NCBI RefSeq assembly: GCF_026626635.1
Contig: NZ_JAPNKA010000001.1
Span: 4,774,001-4,838,000 of the forward strand
Reading direction: 5' to 3'
DNA from: Archangium lansingense
GTDB taxonomy: Bacteria > Myxococcota > Myxococcia > Myxococcales > Myxococcaceae
DNA length: 64,000 nt
Position 1 is the stretch's first letter. Each line of letters starts with the position of its first letter. The position numbers were made by a program, and so were the translations under genes. Positions 43,692 through 52,729 of this stretch are shown in pieces. A model generated the notes under the pieces. That model searched no databases and was not told the DNA's origin. It saw only the letters and a program-made list of their open reading frames with translations.

Positions 43692-44350
43692 CCCGGCTCC
43701 CCGGGGTTGCGCAGGCTCAGCTCTCCCACGGCCGGCCCCGCCTCTGACACCACGCGCCCGCCCTCCTGCCGCACCGCCCCCGTGGTCACCAGCTTCACCA
43801 CCAGCGGGTACAGCCGGTGCTCCTCCTTCAGGATGCGCGCCGTCAGCGCCGCCTCGTCGTCCCCGGGCAGCACCGGCACCGCCGCCTGCGCGATGATGGG
43901 GCCCGTGTCCATGCCCGGGTCCACGAAGTGCACCGTGCACCCGGCCACCTTCACCCCGCGCTCCAGCGCCTGCCGCTGCGCATGCAGTCCCGGGAAGGCC
44001 GGCAGCAGCGAGGGGTGGATGTTCAGCACCTTCCCCGCGAAGCGTCCCAGGAAGTCCGTACCCAGCAGCCGCATGAAGCCCGCCAGGCACACCCACTCCA
44101 CGCCCGCGGACACCAGCTTCTCCACCAGTGCCTTCTCGAAGTCCGCCCGCGAGCCGAAGGCCTTGTGCTCCAGCACCTCCGCCCGGACTCCGGCCTTCTT
44201 CGCCCGCTCCAGCGCGAAGGCGGTGGGGATGTTGGACACCACCACCGCCACCTCGGCCGGGAAGCCCGGCTGCGCGCACGCGTCGAGCAGCGCCTGCAGG
44301 TTGCTGCCGCTGCCCGACACCAGCACGCCCAGCTTCGTCCGGCCGCTCAT
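43688..44350 (-). CDS. purN: Phosphoribosylglycinamide formyltransferase
   Basis: The protein has 220 residues. It formylates GAR in purine synthesis using 10-formyl-THF. The N-terminal loop VSGSGSNLQALLDA, the catalytic Asn-His (NIHPSLLPAFPG) and the catalytic Asp in VDPGMDTGPII are present. It overlaps purM by four bases upstream and DUF523 by four bases downstream, so all three are likely translationally coupled. Confidence 0.95.
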   Translation of the reverse strand: MSGRTKLGVLVSGSGSNLQALLDACAQPGFPAEVAVVVSNIPTAFALERAKKAGVRAEVLEHKAFGSRADFEKALVEKLVSAGVEWVCLAGFMRLLGTDFLGRFAGKVLNIHPSLLPAFPGLHAQRQALERGVKVAGCTVHFVDPGMDTGPIIAQAAVPVLPGDDEAALTARILKEEHRLYPLVVKLVTTGAVRQEGGRVVSEAGPAVGELSLRNPGEPG

Positions 44351-45384
44351 GCCTCGATGACCGCCGTCGCCTCGCCCTGGCCCGCCTCCACGCGGCCCAC
44401 CTCCGACGCCTCCACCCCTCGCGACTTCAGCAGCGCCAGCGCCGCCGGCACGTCCGTCTTCGCCACCACCGCGATGAGCCCCAGGCCCATGTTGAAGGTG
44501 TCGTACATCTCCTTGCGCTCGACTCCGCCCAGCTTCTGGATGAGCTCGAGGATGGCCGGACGCTTCCACGTCTTCTCGTCCAGCACCGCCCGCGTCCCGT
44601 CCGGCAGGCACCGCGGCAGGTTGCCCGGAATCCCGCTGCCGGTGATGTGCGCGAAGCCCTTCACCTTCACCGCCTTCATCAGCGCCAGCGCGTCCTTCAC
44701 GTAGATGCGCGTCGGCTCCAGCAGCGCGTCGGCCAGCGGCCGGTCCAGGCCCTCGGGCACCGCGTCCAGCTTCAGCTTCGCATCCTCCAGCAGCACCTTG
44801 CGCGCCAGCGAGTAGCCGTTGGAGTGCAGGCCGGAGGAGGGCAGTCCGATGAGCGCATCGCCCGGCGCCACGCTCTTGCCGTCGATGATCTCCGAGCGCT
44901 CCACCACGCCCACGCAGAAGCCGGCCAGGTCGTACTCGCCCCGCGCGTAGAAGCCCGGCATCTCCGCCGTCTCCCCGCCCAGCAGCGTGCACCCCGCCTG
45001 CTCACACCCCTGAGCAATGCCCTTCACCACCTCGGCCGCGGCGTCCACCTCCAGCCGCCCCGTGGCGAAGTAGTCCAGGAAGAAGAGCGGCTCCGCCCCG
45101 CAGGTGAGGATGTCGTTCACCGACATGGCCACCAGATCGATCCCCACCGTCCCATGCCGGCCCGCCTGGAAGGCCACCTTCAGCTTGGTGCCCACCCCGT
45201 CCGTGCCTGCCACCAGCACCGGCTCCCGGTACTTCCCGGGCGGCAGGGCGAACAGTCCCCCGAAGCCGCCCACCCCGGCGACCACCTCCGGTCTCACCGT
45301 CCGCGCCGCATAGGGCTTGATGCGCTCGACGAACGCATCGCCCGCCTCGATGTCCACTCCTGCCTGCTTGTAGGTCGTTCCCAC
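44347..45384 (-). CDS. purM: Phosphoribosylformylglycinamidine cyclo-ligase
   Basis: The protein has 345 residues. It closes FGAM to AIR with ATP, next but two after PurN in the pathway. The AIRS signature VAGTDGVGTKLKVAF and the conserved GGETAEMPG, SSGLHSNGYS and HITGSGIPGN are present. The stop overlaps purN. The divergent CRP-family gene begins 188 bases away and the gap holds a palindrome. Confidence 0.96.
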   Translation of the reverse strand: MGTTYKQAGVDIEAGDAFVERIKPYAARTVRPEVVAGVGGFGGLFALPPGKYREPVLVAGTDGVGTKLKVAFQAGRHGTVGIDLVAMSVNDILTCGAEPLFFLDYFATGRLEVDAAAEVVKGIAQGCEQAGCTLLGGETAEMPGFYARGEYDLAGFCVGVVERSEIIDGKSVAPGDALIGLPSSGLHSNGYSLARKVLLEDAKLKLDAVPEGLDRPLADALLEPTRIYVKDALALMKAVKVKGFAHITGSGIPGNLPRCLPDGTRAVLDEKTWKRPAILELIQKLGGVERKEMYDTFNMGLGLIAVVAKTDVPAALALLKSRGVEASEVGRVEAGQGEATAVIEA

Positions 45385-45517
45385 GGGCGGGCCTTCTATC
45401 GGCTTCCCCCTCCGCTTGTCTCGGCTGGAAGCACCCCGGGTGTCACATTCGCGTCGTCCTGGACAGCTCAGCCCCCGGGGGTGGGCGTCTGGACGACACC
45501 AGCAGCCTGGCGGACAT

Positions 45518-45537
45518 CAATTTCCGGCCGGAATTTG
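45518..45537. promoter_or_regulatory. 20-bp near-palindrome before the CRP-family gene
   Basis: CAATTTCCGGCCGGAATTTG is a 20-base palindrome with one mismatched pair, 35 bases upstream of the CRP-family ATG and about 135 bases from the purM start. It differs from the classical CRP site TGTGA-N6-TCACA, so it may be the operator for this CRP-family protein itself or for another regulator. Confidence 0.4.
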
Positions 45538-45572
45538 ACCCTATCGATGGGGGCGGCTTAACTCGCCCTGCA

Positions 45573-46223
45573 ATGGGCGCCGAGGAAACCCTATTTCAGC
45601 GATTCGGCAAGGAATTCCCGAAGGGCACTGTCCTCTTCCGTGAGGGCGAGCCTGGCAAGGAGATGTTCGTCATCCAATCGGGACGAATCGCCATCTCCAA
45701 GCGCGTGCGGGACGTGGAGAAGGTCTTGGCCGTGCTCGGCCCGGGCGAGTTCTTCGGGGAGATGGCCATCATCTCCAACAAGCCTCGCAACGCCACGGCC
45801 TCGGTCAGCGAGGACGCCAAGCTCCTGGTCATCGATCCCAAGACGTTCGAAGGGATGATCCGCGGCAACGCGGAGATCGCCGTGCGGATGATCAAGAAGC
45901 TGGCCGAGCGGCTGTCCGAGGCGGACGCGCAGATTGAAAACCTGCTGCACGCGGACCCGGCCAGCCGGGTGGTGCACCACATCCTCCAGGTGTGCCAGAC
46001 GCGCGGGCGGGCCATGGAGGAGGGAGTGGAGATCGAGCTGCCGGTGCGGGAGCTGCCCCGGCAGATTGGCGTGGGCGAGCCGGCCATCCGCAACATGCTG
46101 GACCGCCTGGAGCGGGCCGGTCTGGTGGAGCGTGCCGGTGACAGACTCACCGTCTATGACACGGCTCGCGTCCACGACTTCCTCCAATACCTGGAGATGA
46201 AGTGGAAGTTCGGAGAGCTCTAG
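45573..46223 (+). CDS. CRP/FNR-family transcriptional regulator
   Basis: The protein has 216 residues. The N-terminal cyclic-nucleotide-binding beta roll has a phosphate-binding cassette GEFFGEMAIISNKPRNAT, with the conserved Glu and Arg that contact cyclic nucleotides. A long helix leads to the C-terminal winged HTH (LPRQIGVGEPAIRNMLDRL). There is no Cys cluster for an iron-sulphur centre, so FNR-type oxygen sensing is unlikely. One base after its stop lies the GTG of a class II cyclic-nucleotide phosphodiesterase, which suggests that both belong to one cyclic-nucleotide pathway. Confidence 0.9.
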   Translation: MGAEETLFQRFGKEFPKGTVLFREGEPGKEMFVIQSGRIAISKRVRDVEKVLAVLGPGEFFGEMAIISNKPRNATASVSEDAKLLVIDPKTFEGMIRGNAEIAVRMIKKLAERLSEADAQIENLLHADPASRVVHHILQVCQTRGRAMEEGVEIELPVRELPRQIGVGEPAIRNMLDRLERAGLVERAGDRLTVYDTARVHDFLQYLEMKWKFGEL

Positions 46224-46224
46224 C

Positions 46225-46980
46225 GTGAAGCTCCAGGTTCTCGGCTGCCATGGCGGTGAGCTTCCCTCCTGCCGCACCACGTGCTTCCTGGTGGATGACG
46301 TGCTCGCGCTGGACGCGGGCGCGCTCACCAGCACGTTGTCGCTGGAGCAGCTGTGCAAGGTCGACGACATCCTCGTTGGTCACAGCCACTTCGATCATGT
46401 GAAGGATCTGCCGCTGATGGCGGATCTGATCATCGGCCGGCGGGACAAGCCGGTGACCATCCATGCCTCGCGTGAGTGCGCCCGTGCGCTGCGCGAGAAC
46501 ATGTTCAACAACGCCCTCTGGCCGGACTTCACGCGCATTCCCACGCGCAAGGAGCCGGTGCTGCGCATCAAGCCCTTCCGGGCTGGCAGCACGTTCCAGG
46601 TGGGCCCTTACACGGTGCAGTCCATCCCCGTGCACCACCCGGTGGAGTCCTGCGGCTTCGTGATTACGCGCGGCCGCACCTCCATGGCCATGAGCGGGGA
46701 CACCGGGCCCACCGACAAGCTGTGGAAGGTGCTCAACCAGACGCCCACCCTCAAGGCGCTCCTGGTGGAGACGAGCTTCCCCAACGCACTGCATCAACTG
46801 GCCGACGTTTCCGGTCACCTCACGCCGCAGACGCTCGAGAGCGAGCTGACCAAGTTCCAGCGCAACGGCTGCAACGTGTTCGTCTACCACCTCAAGCCCG
46901 CCTTCCTTCCTCAGTTGAAGAAGGAGCTGGGGGCCATGCCGGTGGAGATCCTCGAGCTGGGCGACACCTTCGAGTTCTGA
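46225..46980 (+). CDS. Class II cyclic-nucleotide phosphodiesterase, metallo-beta-lactamase fold
   Basis: The protein has 251 residues. The metallo-beta-lactamase fold shows the HxHxDH motif as HSHFDHVKDLP, with further metal ligands in VHHPVESCGF and SGDTGP. The overall layout matches class II 3',5'-cAMP phosphodiesterases of the PDE1/CpdP type. It would hydrolyse cAMP or cGMP in the cytoplasm. The GTG start comes one base after the stop of the CRP-family gene, so the pair is translationally coupled. The start was chosen because the strand MKLQVLGCHGG begins the fold. Confidence 0.85.
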   Translation: MKLQVLGCHGGELPSCRTTCFLVDDVLALDAGALTSTLSLEQLCKVDDILVGHSHFDHVKDLPLMADLIIGRRDKPVTIHASRECARALRENMFNNALWPDFTRIPTRKEPVLRIKPFRAGSTFQVGPYTVQSIPVHHPVESCGFVITRGRTSMAMSGDTGPTDKLWKVLNQTPTLKALLVETSFPNALHQLADVSGHLTPQTLESELTKFQRNGCNVFVYHLKPAFLPQLKKELGAMPVEILELGDTFEF

Positions 46981-47094
46981 CCCGAGTTCCGAGGCGGGCA
47001 CCCCTCCGGGCGGGCGACCTCCCGGGTCCTCTCTGGAGGCGGGGATGCGCATGGGAGTTGACGGGCCGCGCACAGTGGGATTATCCGCCCCTCC

Positions 47095-47940
47095 ATGGCC
47101 TGGTTCTCCAAGAAGCCCCGTATCGCCACCGCTCCCGAGCCCATCGAAGCCCCCAGCCGCATGCAGGGGCTCTGGGCCAAGTGCGAGAGCTGCGATGAGA
47201 TCATCTACCGGCAGGAGTTGGAGAAGAACCTCAACGTCTGCCCGCACTGTGAGCACCACCTGCCGTGGGCGGCGCGCACTCGCCTGGCGACCCTGTTGGA
47301 CCCCGACAGCTTCGAGGAGTTCGACAAGGAGCTGGAGCCGCAGGATCCGCTGAGCTTCTCGGACTCGAAGAAGTACAAGGACCGGCTCAAGTCCACCCGC
47401 AAGGCGCTCGGCGAGAACGACGCGTTCATCTCCGGCGTGGGCCGCATCGAGGGCAAGCCGGTGTCAGTCGGCTGCTTCGTCTTCGAGTTCATGGGCGGCT
47501 CCATGGGCTCGGTGGTGGGCGAGAAGGTCACCCGCGTCTTCGAGCGCGCCCATGAGCTGAAGTGCCCGGCCATCGTGTTCTCGGCCTCGGGCGGCGCGCG
47601 CATGCAGGAGGGCATCTTCTCCCTCATGCAGATGGCCAAGACGAGCGCGGCCATCGCCCGCTTCCGCAACGTGGGCAAGCCCTACATCTCGGTGCTGCTG
47701 CATCCCACCACCGGTGGCGTGGCGGCCTCCTTCTCGTGGCTGGGTGACATCATCCTCGCCGAGCCCAAGGCCCTCATCGGCTTCGCTGGCCCGCGCGTCA
47801 TCGAGCAGACCATCCGCCAGAAGCTCCCCGAGGGCTTCCAGCGCTCCGAGTTCCTCGTCGAGCACGGAATGATCGACGCCATCGTGCCGCGCAAGGAGAT
47901 GCGCGGGGCGCTGGGCCAGCTCATCAACCTGCTCGGCTAG
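47095..47940 (+). CDS. accD: Acetyl-CoA carboxylase carboxyltransferase beta subunit
   Basis: The protein has 281 residues. It is one half of the carboxyltransferase that makes malonyl-CoA for fatty acids. The N-terminal zinc ribbon is CESC...CPHC (within residues 30-55), and the crotonase-fold signatures SASGGARMQEG, HPTTGGVAASF and GFAGPRVIEQT follow. accA is not in the window. It is followed after 12 bases by folC, an arrangement conserved in many proteobacteria. Confidence 0.97.
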   Translation: MAWFSKKPRIATAPEPIEAPSRMQGLWAKCESCDEIIYRQELEKNLNVCPHCEHHLPWAARTRLATLLDPDSFEEFDKELEPQDPLSFSDSKKYKDRLKSTRKALGENDAFISGVGRIEGKPVSVGCFVFEFMGGSMGSVVGEKVTRVFERAHELKCPAIVFSASGGARMQEGIFSLMQMAKTSAAIARFRNVGKPYISVLLHPTTGGVAASFSWLGDIILAEPKALIGFAGPRVIEQTIRQKLPEGFQRSEFLVEHGMIDAIVPRKEMRGALGQLINLLG

Positions 47941-47952
47941 TCCCCGCGAGCG

Positions 47953-49257
47953 ATGATGCTGCCCCGGACGCCGGCGGAGGCCCTGGAGTTCTTCTCCCGG
48001 CTCAGTCCCTCCAGCATCAAGCTCGGCCTCGAGCGGGTGCAGGAGACGTTGGAAGCGCTCGGCCACCCCGAGCGCCGCTACCCCGTGCTCCACGTGGCGG
48101 GCACCAATGGCAAGGGCAGCACCTGTGCCTTCTCCTCCGCTGCCCTCCACGCCGCGGGCCACCGGGTGGGGCTCTACACCTCGCCGCACCTGGTGCGCGT
48201 CAACGAGCGCATCCGCGTGGGCGGGGTGGAGATTGAGGACGAGCTCTTTGGCCAGCGGATCCTCGAGGTGCTCGAGCGGCACCCGGCCGCGGCCACCTCG
48301 CTGACGTACTTCGAGTTCGGCACCGTGGTGGCCTTCTGGCACTTCGCGCGCGAGGCCGTGGACGTGGCCGTGGTGGAGGTAGGCCTGGGCGGGCGGTTGG
48401 ATGCCACGAGCGCCTGCCAGCCGCTCGTCACCGCCATCACTCCGGTGTCCTTCGATCATATGGAGTACCTGGGCCACACCCTGGGAGCCATCGCCGGGGA
48501 GAAGGCCGGCATCCTCAAGCCGGGTGTGCCGGTCTTGGTGAGCCGCCAGGAGCCCGAGGCCCTCGCCGCCATTGAGCGCAGGGCAGGGGAGTTGGGTGTG
48601 CCTCTGCTCCTGGAGGGACGGGATTTCTCCCTGGTGGCGCGCCCGGACGGCAGCCTCGCCTACGACGGACCGGGCCTCTCGCTGGAGGGCCTCACCCTGG
48701 GCCTGCGTGGTGAGCACCAGCAGCAGAATGCGGCGGTGGCGCTCGCCTGCCTGGAGCAGCTTTCGGCGCGAGGAGTCTCCGTCTCCCCGGAGGCCCTGCG
48801 GGCGGGACTCGCCGGGGCTCGTTGGCCCGGACGCCTGGAAGAGCTGGGCGGCCCGCCCCCCGTGCTGCTGGATGGCGCGCACAACCCCGCTGGAGTGCAA
48901 GTGCTGCTTGCTGGCCTGCGGGCGCTGTACCCGGGTCGCAAGGTGCACTGTGTCTTCGGGGTGGTGGCCGACAAGGACCGTGGACCGATGCTGCGTGCAC
49001 TCCTGCCAAGCTGTACCTCGGTACACCTCACCCCGCTCGATACCCCTCGCTCGCTGGCCCCTGAGCACTACCTTGATGAGGTCCGTGCGCTGTGTGCGGA
49101 CGTGTGCGCCTGGCCTTCACTGGATGCGGCCCTGGCGGCGGCCCGGGCTCGTGCCGCGCCGGGAGACGTCATCCTGTGCACGGGTTCACTGTTTCTGGTG
49201 GGTTCCGCACGCGCCAGGCTCGGTGGAAACCTTGGCGCATTGCATCACAGTCCGTAG
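47953..49257 (+). CDS. folC: Folylpolyglutamate/dihydrofolate synthase
   Basis: The protein has 434 residues. The P-loop AGTNGKGSTC and the Mur-ligase-fold motifs YFEFGTVVAFWHF, EVGLGGRLDATSAC and DGAHNPAG are present. The enzyme adds glutamates to folates. The start lies 12 bases from the accD stop, within its operon. Confidence 0.96.
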   Translation: MMLPRTPAEALEFFSRLSPSSIKLGLERVQETLEALGHPERRYPVLHVAGTNGKGSTCAFSSAALHAAGHRVGLYTSPHLVRVNERIRVGGVEIEDELFGQRILEVLERHPAAATSLTYFEFGTVVAFWHFAREAVDVAVVEVGLGGRLDATSACQPLVTAITPVSFDHMEYLGHTLGAIAGEKAGILKPGVPVLVSRQEPEALAAIERRAGELGVPLLLEGRDFSLVARPDGSLAYDGPGLSLEGLTLGLRGEHQQQNAAVALACLEQLSARGVSVSPEALRAGLAGARWPGRLEELGGPPPVLLDGAHNPAGVQVLLAGLRALYPGRKVHCVFGVVADKDRGPMLRALLPSCTSVHLTPLDTPRSLAPEHYLDEVRALCADVCAWPSLDAALAAARARAAPGDVILCTGSLFLVGSARARLGGNLGALHHSP

Positions 49258-49266
49258 ATTCATGGC

Positions 49267-50544
49267 ATGCGTTTGCCGGATTGGAGAGCGGCGACTCCAA
49301 CGGGTCCCCATACACCCTCGGTCGATGAGCTCGACTTCCGCTCGCTGTACCAGAAGACGAAGTACGTGGTGGAGACGGCCGATGGCTGGTCGCTGGTCAT
49401 CACCCGGTACCGCCCCGTCAAGCAGCCCTTTGCCCAACCCCTGTTTGGCGAGCCGCTGCTGCTGGTGCACGGCTTCTCCCAGAACCGGCACGCCTGGACG
49501 AGCGGCCAGTTCGTCAAGAACCTGCTGTTCTTCGGGGTGGACATCCACATCCTGGAGCTGCGCGGGCACGGCAAGAGCTCCCTCGAGTTCCAGAAGGAGC
49601 GCGCCGCGCGCTTCCGCCGCCCGCTGCCGCAGGACCTGGACTACGGCTGGGACATCGACAGCTACTTCCTCTATGACCTGCCGGCGGCGGTGTCGGGGGT
49701 CAAGCGCATCACCCGTCGTGAGCGCATCTTCTATTGTGGCCACTCCATGGGCGGGATGCTCGGCTACGGTTACGCCGGCATCCACGACGACTTCGATGGC
49801 CTCATCACCATCGGCTCTCCAGCGGACCTGGGCCGGGGCATCGCGGCGCTGCGGCTGCTGGCCCTGGGCACCCCGGTGCTGGGCGCGGCCATCGATCTGG
49901 GGATCGCCGGCCTCAACCTGGAGGATCGGGTAGGGCACACCGGACGGGTGCTGCTCGCGCGGGGAGCCTCCGCCGTCAATGAGAAGCTGGCCCGGTGGTT
50001 GGCGCCCAAGGACGGGCCTCAGCAGCGCCGCTTCCACTACATTCCGGTGGATGACTGGCTGAAGTTCGCCGAGAAGCAGCTCGCTCGCGCCGAGGACCAC
50101 CCCGTCGTCAACAGCCTCACCACCCGCATCAACCGGTTGAGCAACCCCGCTCGCGTCAGCTCCAAGGACGTGCGCTGGCTGCTGCGCGAGGGCGGCGAGC
50201 GCGAGCCGCGCAAGGTGGGGGAGCAGTTCGCCCGGTGGATCCGCCGCGGGGAGATGGTCTGCTACCGCACGGGGTTCGACTTCAAGCGGGGCTTCTCGAA
50301 GATCCACATCCCCATGGCCATCATCTTTGGGGACATGGATCCGCTGGCGTCGGTGGAGTCCACCCGGAGCGTGTACCACGCGGCCCAGAGCGAGTACCTG
50401 CTGTGGCGTCCGGTGAAGGGCAACAGCCACATCGAGCTGACGATGGGGCACGACATCCGGCAGATCTGCTACGACATCAAGAACCTCATCGAGTACGCGC
50501 GCACTCACCGCACCCGCAAGCCGGCCCTGCCTCGGTTGCGGTGA
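49267..50544 (+). CDS. Alpha/beta hydrolase
   Basis: The protein has 425 residues. The strand LLLVHGFSQNRHAW is the oxyanion loop, the nucleophile elbow is CGHSMGGMLG, the acid is probably in FGDMDPLASVES and the base His in GNSHIELT. The fold resembles bacterial triacylglycerol-lipase and PhaC-like enzymes. It begins nine bases after folC and is probably co-transcribed with it. The substrate is unknown. Confidence 0.85.
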   Translation: MRLPDWRAATPTGPHTPSVDELDFRSLYQKTKYVVETADGWSLVITRYRPVKQPFAQPLFGEPLLLVHGFSQNRHAWTSGQFVKNLLFFGVDIHILELRGHGKSSLEFQKERAARFRRPLPQDLDYGWDIDSYFLYDLPAAVSGVKRITRRERIFYCGHSMGGMLGYGYAGIHDDFDGLITIGSPADLGRGIAALRLLALGTPVLGAAIDLGIAGLNLEDRVGHTGRVLLARGASAVNEKLARWLAPKDGPQQRRFHYIPVDDWLKFAEKQLARAEDHPVVNSLTTRINRLSNPARVSSKDVRWLLREGGEREPRKVGEQFARWIRRGEMVCYRTGFDFKRGFSKIHIPMAIIFGDMDPLASVESTRSVYHAAQSEYLLWRPVKGNSHIELTMGHDIRQICYDIKNLIEYARTHRTRKPALPRLR

Positions 50545-50587
50545 GCGCAGTGCCGCCTGCGGGAGGGGGCTATCGCCCGAGGGCTCC

Positions 50588-50649
50588 ACTGGTAGACGTC
50601 TACCAGTGATGGCGTACATCCACCTACATTGCTGGTAGACGTCTACCAG
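50588..50649. promoter_or_regulatory. Two copies of an 18-bp perfect palindrome, 43 bp apart
   Basis: CTGGTAGACGTCTACCAG occurs at 50589-50606 (inside a 20-base perfect palindrome, 50588-50607) and again at 50632-50649. The centres are 43 bases apart, about four helical turns, so two dimers could bind on one face. They lie between the alpha/beta hydrolase and the AMIN-domain gene, about 186 bases before the latter. No adjacent regulator is obvious; TetR-type proteins recognise palindromes of this kind. Confidence 0.7.
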
Positions 50650-50834
50650 TGCCACTGCCAGGCGCCGGTGAACCGATTCCCGCGACGCGGTCGTTGAAGG
50701 CTGGAAGTGCAAGGCCCGATGGCCATTTTCAGAGCAGGAACAACGCGCTCGCGACGGGATTGCTGGAAAGTTGGAGCCTGAGCAGCGCGTGCTAGCTTCG
50801 AGACGCAATGCGTCCGTTTAGAGGGAAGTCGCCG

Positions 50835-52274
50835 ATGAAGGCCATCATGGTTGCGTTGCTTGCCTGCGTCCTGGTGCCCACCGTGGCCCTGGCGCAGGAG
50901 GGGCAGGCCCAAGGCAATCTCAACACCATCACGGGTGTGAACGTGACGGGCGGCAGGGTGGAGATCGTTGGGACGAAGAAGCCCAACTTCACCACCTTCA
51001 CGATGACGGACCCTCCCCGTCTGGTCATCGACATCTCCGAGGCCGTCTTCTCCGGCGTGAAGGAGGAGGTGACCGTCGGCAACGGCACCATCACCGGCAT
51101 TCGGACGGCTAGCTACGGCTCAGACGAGTCGGCGATCGCCCGTGTGCTCATCGGCTATGAGCGGGAGGTGGAGACGGACATCCAGGCCACCGGGAACTCA
51201 TTGGTGGTGAGCGTGGCAGGCAGCGGGGGCGCGGCCGTGGCGGCGCGTCCCACCACCGCACCGGGCACGGCTCCGGCGGCGGCGGGTACGGCTCCGGCAG
51301 CGACTGCCACCCAGCCCGGGGTCTCCGCGGACCAGGCGGCGGCTGCGGCGCAGGCAGACCGTCAGCAGCAGGAGAAGGCGGCGGCTCAGGCGGCTGCGGT
51401 GGCCCAGGCAGACCGTCAGCAGCAGGAGAAGGCGGCGGCTCAGGCGGCTACGGCGGCCCAGGCGGATGCCGAGGCGCAGCGGCAGGCCCAGGCTCGGGCG
51501 GAGGCCGAGCGCAAGGCCCAGGAGGAGTCCGCACGGGTGTCGGCTCAGCAGGCCGAGCAGCGGCGCCTCCAGGAGGAGCGTGCGGCGAAGGAGTCGGCCG
51601 CGGCTGCCGAGAAGCAGCGTCAGCAGGACGAGGCCCGCGCCGCAGCGGAGCAGAAGCAGCGCCAGCAGGCCGATGAGAAGGCTCGCCGCGAGGCGGACGC
51701 CCAGGCCTCGGCCGAGGCGAAGAAGCGCCAGCAGGACGAGGCCCGCGCTGCCACCGAGGAGAAGAAGCGCCAGGCCGCCGAGGATCGCCAGGCGAGGCTC
51801 GAGGAGGCCCAGGCCGCCGCCGAGGAGCGCAAGGCCGCCGCCGAGGAGCGCAGGCGCCAGCAGGCCGAGGCGCGCCAGACGCGCATCGCCCAGGCCGAGA
51901 CACCCCGCCGTGAGCCGGAGCAGGGGGACAGCGGCGATGTGTCCTCGCGCCGCAAGACCATGACGCAGGTGGGCTTCAAGCAGGAGCCCAACACCTCGCG
52001 CGTCTTCGTGCGCACCAACGAGCCCGTCCGCTACACCGTCACCGAGGGCAACAAGGAAGTGGTGCTGGAGCTGGAGAACACCCGCATCGGCGAGGAGAAC
52101 AACACCCGGTCGATGAACACCTCCTTCTTCGACACCGCGGTCGTCTCGGTGGACGCCAACGCGGGTCCCTCGCGCACGGTTCGGGTCGCCATCAAGCTGA
52201 AGGAGAAGGTGACCTACCAGACGCGCCAGGATGGCAACGAAGTCTCCATCGAGTTCCAGCGTCCTCGCCGCTGA
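50835..52274 (+). CDS. AMIN-domain protein with a long Ala/Gln/Glu coiled coil
   Basis: The protein has 479 residues. A signal peptide ends near ALAQ. Residues about 30-135 (VEIVGTKKPNFTTFTM and on) form an AMIN domain, which binds peptidoglycan or pilus secretin parts, as in PilQ and AmiC. A very long helical region (about 165-360) of charged and Ala-rich repeats includes an 18-residue repeat encoded by 54-bp DNA repeats (51333-51386 and 51387-51440). A second AMIN-like domain closes the chain (TQVGFKQEPNTSRVFV). It probably spans the periplasm as a rod. Confidence 0.75.
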   Translation: MKAIMVALLACVLVPTVALAQEGQAQGNLNTITGVNVTGGRVEIVGTKKPNFTTFTMTDPPRLVIDISEAVFSGVKEEVTVGNGTITGIRTASYGSDESAIARVLIGYEREVETDIQATGNSLVVSVAGSGGAAVAARPTTAPGTAPAAAGTAPAATATQPGVSADQAAAAAQADRQQQEKAAAQAAAVAQADRQQQEKAAAQAATAAQADAEAQRQAQARAEAERKAQEESARVSAQQAEQRRLQEERAAKESAAAAEKQRQQDEARAAAEQKQRQQADEKARREADAQASAEAKKRQQDEARAATEEKKRQAAEDRQARLEEAQAAAEERKAAAEERRRQQAEARQTRIAQAETPRREPEQGDSGDVSSRRKTMTQVGFKQEPNTSRVFVRTNEPVRYTVTEGNKEVVLELENTRIGEENNTRSMNTSFFDTAVVSVDANAGPSRTVRVAIKLKEKVTYQTRQDGNEVSIEFQRPRR

Positions 52275-52292
52275 GAGTGAGGGAATCCCGTA

Positions 52293-52421
52293 GTGGAAGT
52301 CCACGAGACGCCCCACTCCCGACAGCGGGAGGCCCGCCGCGAGCTCATCCGGCTGACCCTGGGTCAGGGGTTCGGCCACGTGCCTGTACCTGCTGGGCGT
52401 GGGCTCAGAGCGCCCTTGTAG
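52293..52421 (+). CDS. Possible 42-residue ORF
   Basis: It starts GTG with GAGGG about eight bases upstream and begins MEVHETPHSRQREARRELI. It lies 19 bases after the AMIN-domain gene. No homologue is recognised and the composition is Pro/Arg-rich, so it may be chance. Confidence 0.2.
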   Translation: MEVHETPHSRQREARRELIRLTLGQGFGHVPVPAGRGLRAPL

Positions 52422-52729
52422 GGCTTGCTCGCACGAGTCCTCAGCGGCCATGGCGCCTCACGGCGGGGGGGCGCACGTGACACTCGGCTTTGGACTCGGG
52501 ATACGATACGAGGCGGCTGTACAGCCACAAGCTCGCAACGAGTCACCCTCAGTCAGGAGAGTCGAGGGCGTAGCAAGACTCGTAAGGGGGCGAGCGTGCC
52601 CGGCCTTTGGAGTGAACCTTGCGGTTACGGGGTCGGGAACGTTCGGGACTAGGGGTTAGGAATCCTGGTCGCGTGTACGTGGTTCTTCACTCCCTGACTT
52701 GAATCCCCCTGAGGAGGACGAGGTCTTTC
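52422..52729. other. Intergenic stretch before the XRE gene, nothing recognised
   Basis: The stretch has several local hairpins but no conserved frame, and no tRNA-like clover is seen. GAGGAGG occurs about 15 bases before the XRE start. A small RNA could be hidden, but the sequence alone does not support one. Confidence 0.3.
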
